21,924 bases of DNA from DATJFH01 sp035495815 (GTDB lineage: Bacteria; Acidobacteriota; Terriglobia; Bryobacterales; Bryobacteraceae). The stretch is taken from the NCBI GenBank assembly GCA_035495815.1, contig DATJFH010000167.1:1-21924 (forward strand), given 5' to 3'. A program made the translations under genes and the position numbers. The notes beneath the pieces were generated by a model. It did no database searches, was not told the DNA's origin, and was given only the letters and a program-made list of their open reading frames with translations. Shown piece after piece: positions 21,679 to 21,924 of this stretch. How positions within the stretch are numbered: position 1 is the first letter of the stretch; every line of letters starts with the position of its first letter.

Positions 21679-21924
21679 ATGCCTCAGGTCAAGGTCTACG
21701 GACTTCGGGAACAGCTCGCTCCGATTATTCCCGCGGTCTCGGACGTGATTCACACGTGTGTCATGGAGGCGCTCGAATACCCGAAGGACAAGCGGGCGCA
21801 CCGGTTTTTTCCGCTGGATCGCGGGGAATTCTTCTACCCGGCCGGGCGGAGCGACCGGTACACGATCATCGAATTCAGCATGTTCGAAGGCCGCAGCATC
21901 GATGCCAAGAAGAAACTGATCCGG
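21679..21924 (+). CDS. Tautomerase family protein (3'-truncated by window edge)
   Basis: The frame opens at ATG 21679, five bases after the DUF4440 stop, and runs off the window after 82 codons. It encodes MPQVKVYGLREQLAPIIPAV, then a helix with VIHTCVMEALEYPKDKRAHRFFPLD, and a strand-turn TIIEFSMFEGRSIDAKKKLI. This pattern fits the 4-oxalocrotonate tautomerase superfamily, in which Met removal exposes Pro2 as the catalytic base; Pro2 is present. Short spacing suggests it is co-transcribed with the DUF4440 gene. The full length, and therefore the subfamily, is unknown. Confidence 0.75.
   Translation, partial: MPQVKVYGLREQLAPIIPAVSDVIHTCVMEALEYPKDKRAHRFFPLDRGEFFYPAGRSDRYTIIEFSMFEGRSIDAKKKLIR

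Overview
The window looks like a chromosomal segment of a Gram-negative, GC-rich bacterium, most likely an Acidobacteriota member of the Solibacter/Bryobacter type. This is inferred from three things: two tandem VWFA-related proteins of the acidobacterial type, a paired planctomycete-type cytochrome (PSCyt/DUF1549/DUF1553) and DUF1501 protein of the kind that is abundant in Solibacter-like genomes, and KDO genes that imply lipopolysaccharide. No rRNA, tRNA, CRISPR array, insertion sequence or phage gene was seen.

Layout. 1-3327 (+): the end of a translation operon, with 5'-truncated infB (very long Pro/Ala-rich N-terminus), a ylxP-like DUF503 gene and rbfA. 3324-6710 (+): apbE overlaps rbfA by 4 bp and is followed by hemE and a hemY-type porphyrinogen oxidase, with almost no gaps. 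6801-11302 (+): a Sec-exported two-CxxCH protein with an internal LamG domain, overlapping a Tat-exported DUF1501 protein. 11354-13759 (-): a sialidase and an M28-type peptidase, convergent with the previous pair. 13804-13995 (-): a lone Flp/type IVb pilin, preceded by a good sigma-54 promoter match. 14145-14984 (-): a PPK2 polyphosphate kinase. 15260-17368 (-): two VWA-domain proteins and a 63-residue Arg/Trp-rich small protein, with reading frames that overlap end to start. 17531-21165 (+): a small HExxH zincin, then kdsB-pyrG-kdsA with overlapping frames. 21242-21924 (+): an exported DUF4440/SnoaL-like protein and a truncated tautomerase-family gene.

How the genes fit together. infB, ylxP and rbfA serve initiation and 30S maturation. 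hemE and hemY serve tetrapyrrole synthesis. kdsA makes KDO-8-phosphate, pyrG makes CTP, and kdsB joins KDO to CTP, so the three overlapping genes form one supply line to the LPS inner core. The middle of the window is mostly envelope or extracellular: secreted cytochrome-like and DUF1501 proteins, sialidase, peptidase, pilin and VWA proteins. The least explained parts are the VWA-VWA-small-protein operon and the regulation of the orphan pilin.
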